The notes beneath the pieces were generated by a model. That model was not told where the DNA came from. It saw only the letters and a program-made list of their open reading frames with translations, and ran no database searches. Of a DNA stretch of 7,649 nucleotides, positions 6,569-7,649 are shown piece after piece. The stretch lies in the NCBI GenBank assembly GCA_013329085.1, contig DUKX01000027.1:1-7649 (forward strand), given 5' to 3'. The position numbers were made by a program, and so were the translations under genes. Position 1 is the first letter of the stretch. Each line of letters starts with the position of its first letter. Source of the DNA: Methanofastidiosum sp. (GTDB taxonomy: Archaea; Methanobacteriota_B; Thermococci; Methanofastidiosales; Methanofastidiosaceae).

Positions 6569-7435
6569 TTGGGTATAGAATTGATTAAGAGTCCTCTCCG
6601 TTATCCAGGTGGTAAGTCAAGAGCAATCAAGCAAATCCTACCTCTAATTCCTCAGTTTAAAGAATATAGAGAACCATTTCTGGGAGGTGGTTCTCTATAT
6701 ATTTCCTTGAAACAAAAAGAGCCTTCTAAATCCTATTGGGTAAATGACCTGAATTATGATCTCTTCTTATTTTGGAAATATGCACAACAAAAAAACTTGG
6801 ATCTTGTGGATGCAATAATTAAGAAAAAAGCCCAATATTCCAATGGCAAAGAGTTATTTAATGAATATAAGGGAAATTGGGATGCATATTCTGATTTTGA
6901 TAGAGCAGTAAGATTCTTCATTTTGAACAGGATAACTTTCTCTGGCACTATTGATTCTGGTGGTTATTCCCAAGAGTCATATGATAAGCGATTTACTGAT
7001 TCTTCTATTCAGAGAGTAAGAAATTTACAAGATGTTTTAGGAGATACAACTATTACTAACTGCGATTATGAAAGAATAGTAAATGAGCCTGGAAATGATG
7101 TTTTTATATTCCTAGATCCTCCTTATTTCTCACTATCGAAATCAAAACTATATGGTAAAAAAGGTGATCTTCATGCTAATTTTGATCATCAAAAGTTTGC
7201 TAATGATATGAAGAAATGTGGCCATAAATGGCTAATTACTTATGATGAATGTGACGAAATTAATGAAATGTTTAATTTTGCCAAATACAAAAAATCTTGG
7301 ACACTACAATATGGTATGAATAATTTTGGGCAGTTAACTGCTGGGAAAGGAAATGAGTTATTCATTTCGAATTATCCTTTGGAAGAATTATCAATTAAGC
7401 AATTTGAACTTGACCTTGATGAGTCCCATATATAA
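6569..7435 (+). CDS. DNA adenine-N6 methyltransferase, D12/Dam class
   Basis: Encodes up to 288 residues. It transfers methyl from S-adenosylmethionine to adenine N6 in DNA. Motif X is SPLRYPGGKSR (8-18), motif I is REPFLGGGSLY (34-44), and the catalytic motif IV is FLDPPYFS (181-188; DPPY 183-186), in the alpha-class order of Dam/DpnM. NRITFSGTIDSGGYS (120-134) is the conserved block seen in the D12 family before motif IV, and NELFISNYP (262-270) is the usual C-terminal strand. Length is normal and all key residues are present. There is no ATG: the frame opens at TTG 6569, with a second TTG at 6581 just before KSPLRYPGGK; a GGG seven bases before the latter may make it the true start. It lies 25 bp after the winged-helix gene, last in the operon. 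It is likely the self-marking enzyme of the system; its target sequence cannot be read from the protein. Confidence 0.92.
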   Translation: MGIELIKSPLRYPGGKSRAIKQILPLIPQFKEYREPFLGGGSLYISLKQKEPSKSYWVNDLNYDLFLFWKYAQQKNLDLVDAIIKKKAQYSNGKELFNEYKGNWDAYSDFDRAVRFFILNRITFSGTIDSGGYSQESYDKRFTDSSIQRVRNLQDVLGDTTITNCDYERIVNEPGNDVFIFLDPPYFSLSKSKLYGKKGDLHANFDHQKFANDMKKCGHKWLITYDECDEINEMFNFAKYKKSWTLQYGMNNFGQLTAGKGNELFISNYPLEELSIKQFELDLDESHI

Positions 7436-7495
7436 TGAAAAGTATATCAAAAATTGGGTAGGAATCCTTTCGTCGCATACCCCCCCTCCCCTCCC
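7436..7495. other. island edge: composition switch between operon and flank
   Basis: After the methyltransferase stop the DNA stays AT-rich to about 7470, then turns sharply GC-rich (63% from 7471 to the edge). No coding frame is supported here, and no intrinsic terminator with a stable stem and T-run is seen for the forward operon; only a weak ATATA/TATAT pairing near 7428-7450. No tRNA end or obvious integrase attachment core is visible on this side. The integration border probably falls within these 60 bases or just before them. Confidence 0.55.
7480..7495 (-). repeat. G-quadruplex motif immediately after the flanking gene's stop codon
   Basis: The reverse strand reads GGGAGGGGAGGGGGGG, four G-runs of three or more with one-base loops, starting on the base after the TGA at 7498-7496. 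On the mRNA of the flanking gene this would be in the 3' leader-out region and could fold as an RNA quadruplex that slows polymerase or protects the end. On DNA it lies exactly at the composition boundary of the island. The motif is clear; folding and function are inferred. Confidence 0.6.
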
Positions 7496-7649
7496 TCACT
7501 CCACCTCCTGCAACTGCCCGTCCAGGGGCACCAGCTCTGAATTGCTGACAACCACGATCTCACCCCTGGGGCTCCTGAGCAGCAGGCCCGACGGCAGCAC
7601 CTCCATTTTGAGGTCGCTGTCCAGTTCAATGCGGTACCACTGCATGTGC
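7496..7649 (-). CDS. 3' end of a GC-rich flanking gene, unknown product (partial)
   Basis: Read on the reverse strand from the window edge, an open frame ends at TGA 7498-7496. From the only visible ATG (7645) it gives 49 residues, starting MQWYRIELDSDLKMEV and ending LDGQLQEVE, and the frame is still open through the preceding CAC codon to the edge, so the gene probably continues outside. 42 of 49 codons end in G or C, unlike every gene of the island, and the alternating hydrophobic pattern (EIVVVSNSELVPL) looks like real beta-strand protein. This frame was chosen over a competing reverse frame at 7447-7629, whose product is rich in Trp, Cys and Arg and looks like noise. It converges tail to tail with the methyltransferase. 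Family not recognised; it is probably host chromosome. Confidence 0.65.
   Translation of the reverse strand, partial: HMQWYRIELDSDLKMEVLPSGLLLRSPRGEIVVVSNSELVPLDGQLQEVE

Noticed and set aside
729..7435. Phosphorothioation (Dnd/Ssp) or BREX/DISARM assignment
   Set aside because: No DndC/SspD sulfurtransferase-like, DndE, PglZ, BrxC, or DISARM helicase/PLD gene is present; the only shared features are an SMC-like ATPase, a HerA-type ATPase and a methyltransferase.
7427..7460. Possible intrinsic terminator after the methyltransferase
   Set aside because: Only a weak A/T stem (ATATA/TATAT) with a loop of about 8 bases and no U-tract on the forward strand.
7447..7629. Reverse-strand 60-residue frame rich in Trp, Cys and Arg
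   Set aside because: It is an out-of-frame reading of GC-rich DNA; the neighbouring reverse frame ending at 7496 gives a far more protein-like sequence with strong third-position GC bias.
1..7649. CRISPR arrays, tRNA/rRNA genes, insertion sequences
   Set aside because: No regularly spaced repeats, cloverleaf-like GC islands, transposase motifs or terminal inverted repeats were seen on either strand.

Overview
The window is an AT-rich accessory segment (about 30% GC by eye over positions 1 to about 7440) that meets a GC-rich flank (113 of 179 bases, 63%, from 7471 to the right edge). The flank carries the end of a reverse-strand gene in which 42 of 49 codons end in G or C. This fits a horizontally acquired, low-GC defence or mobile island sitting in the chromosome of a higher-GC bacterium. 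The genus cannot be told from these bases. The left border of the island lies outside the window.

Layout. (1) 13-465, reverse strand: a small HEPN-family protein with an Arg-Asn-x-x-x-His motif, probably an RNase-type effector. (2) 466-728: a divergent intergenic region with candidate -10 boxes for both directions and a 10-bp direct repeat. (3) 729-7435, forward strand: six tightly packed genes that read as one operon: a NurA-like nuclease, a HerA-type DNA-translocating ATPase, a 55-residue very acidic protein, a Rad50/SMC-like ABC ATPase with coiled coils, a 301-residue protein with a probable winged helix-turn-helix, and a D12-class DNA N6-adenine methyltransferase. Neighbouring genes overlap by 4 bp (twice) or 14 bp, or lie 17 and 25 bp apart. 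(4) 7436-7495: the island edge and a C-rich tract (G-quadruplex motif on the reverse strand). (5) 7496 to the edge: the 3' part of the GC-rich flanking gene.

How the genes may work together. HerA and NurA are known partners in archaea: a hexameric translocase feeds DNA to a nuclease, usually beside Mre11-Rad50. Here they come with a Rad50-like ATPase but no Mre11, plus a small acidic protein, a DNA-binding-type protein and an adenine methyltransferase. The simplest reading is a multi-gene restriction-modification-like defence system: the methyltransferase marks self DNA, the ABC ATPase with its small partner and winged-helix partner senses or clamps foreign DNA, and HerA-NurA degrades it. I do not recognise this gene combination as a named system. 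The individual families are recognisable; the assembled function is inference.
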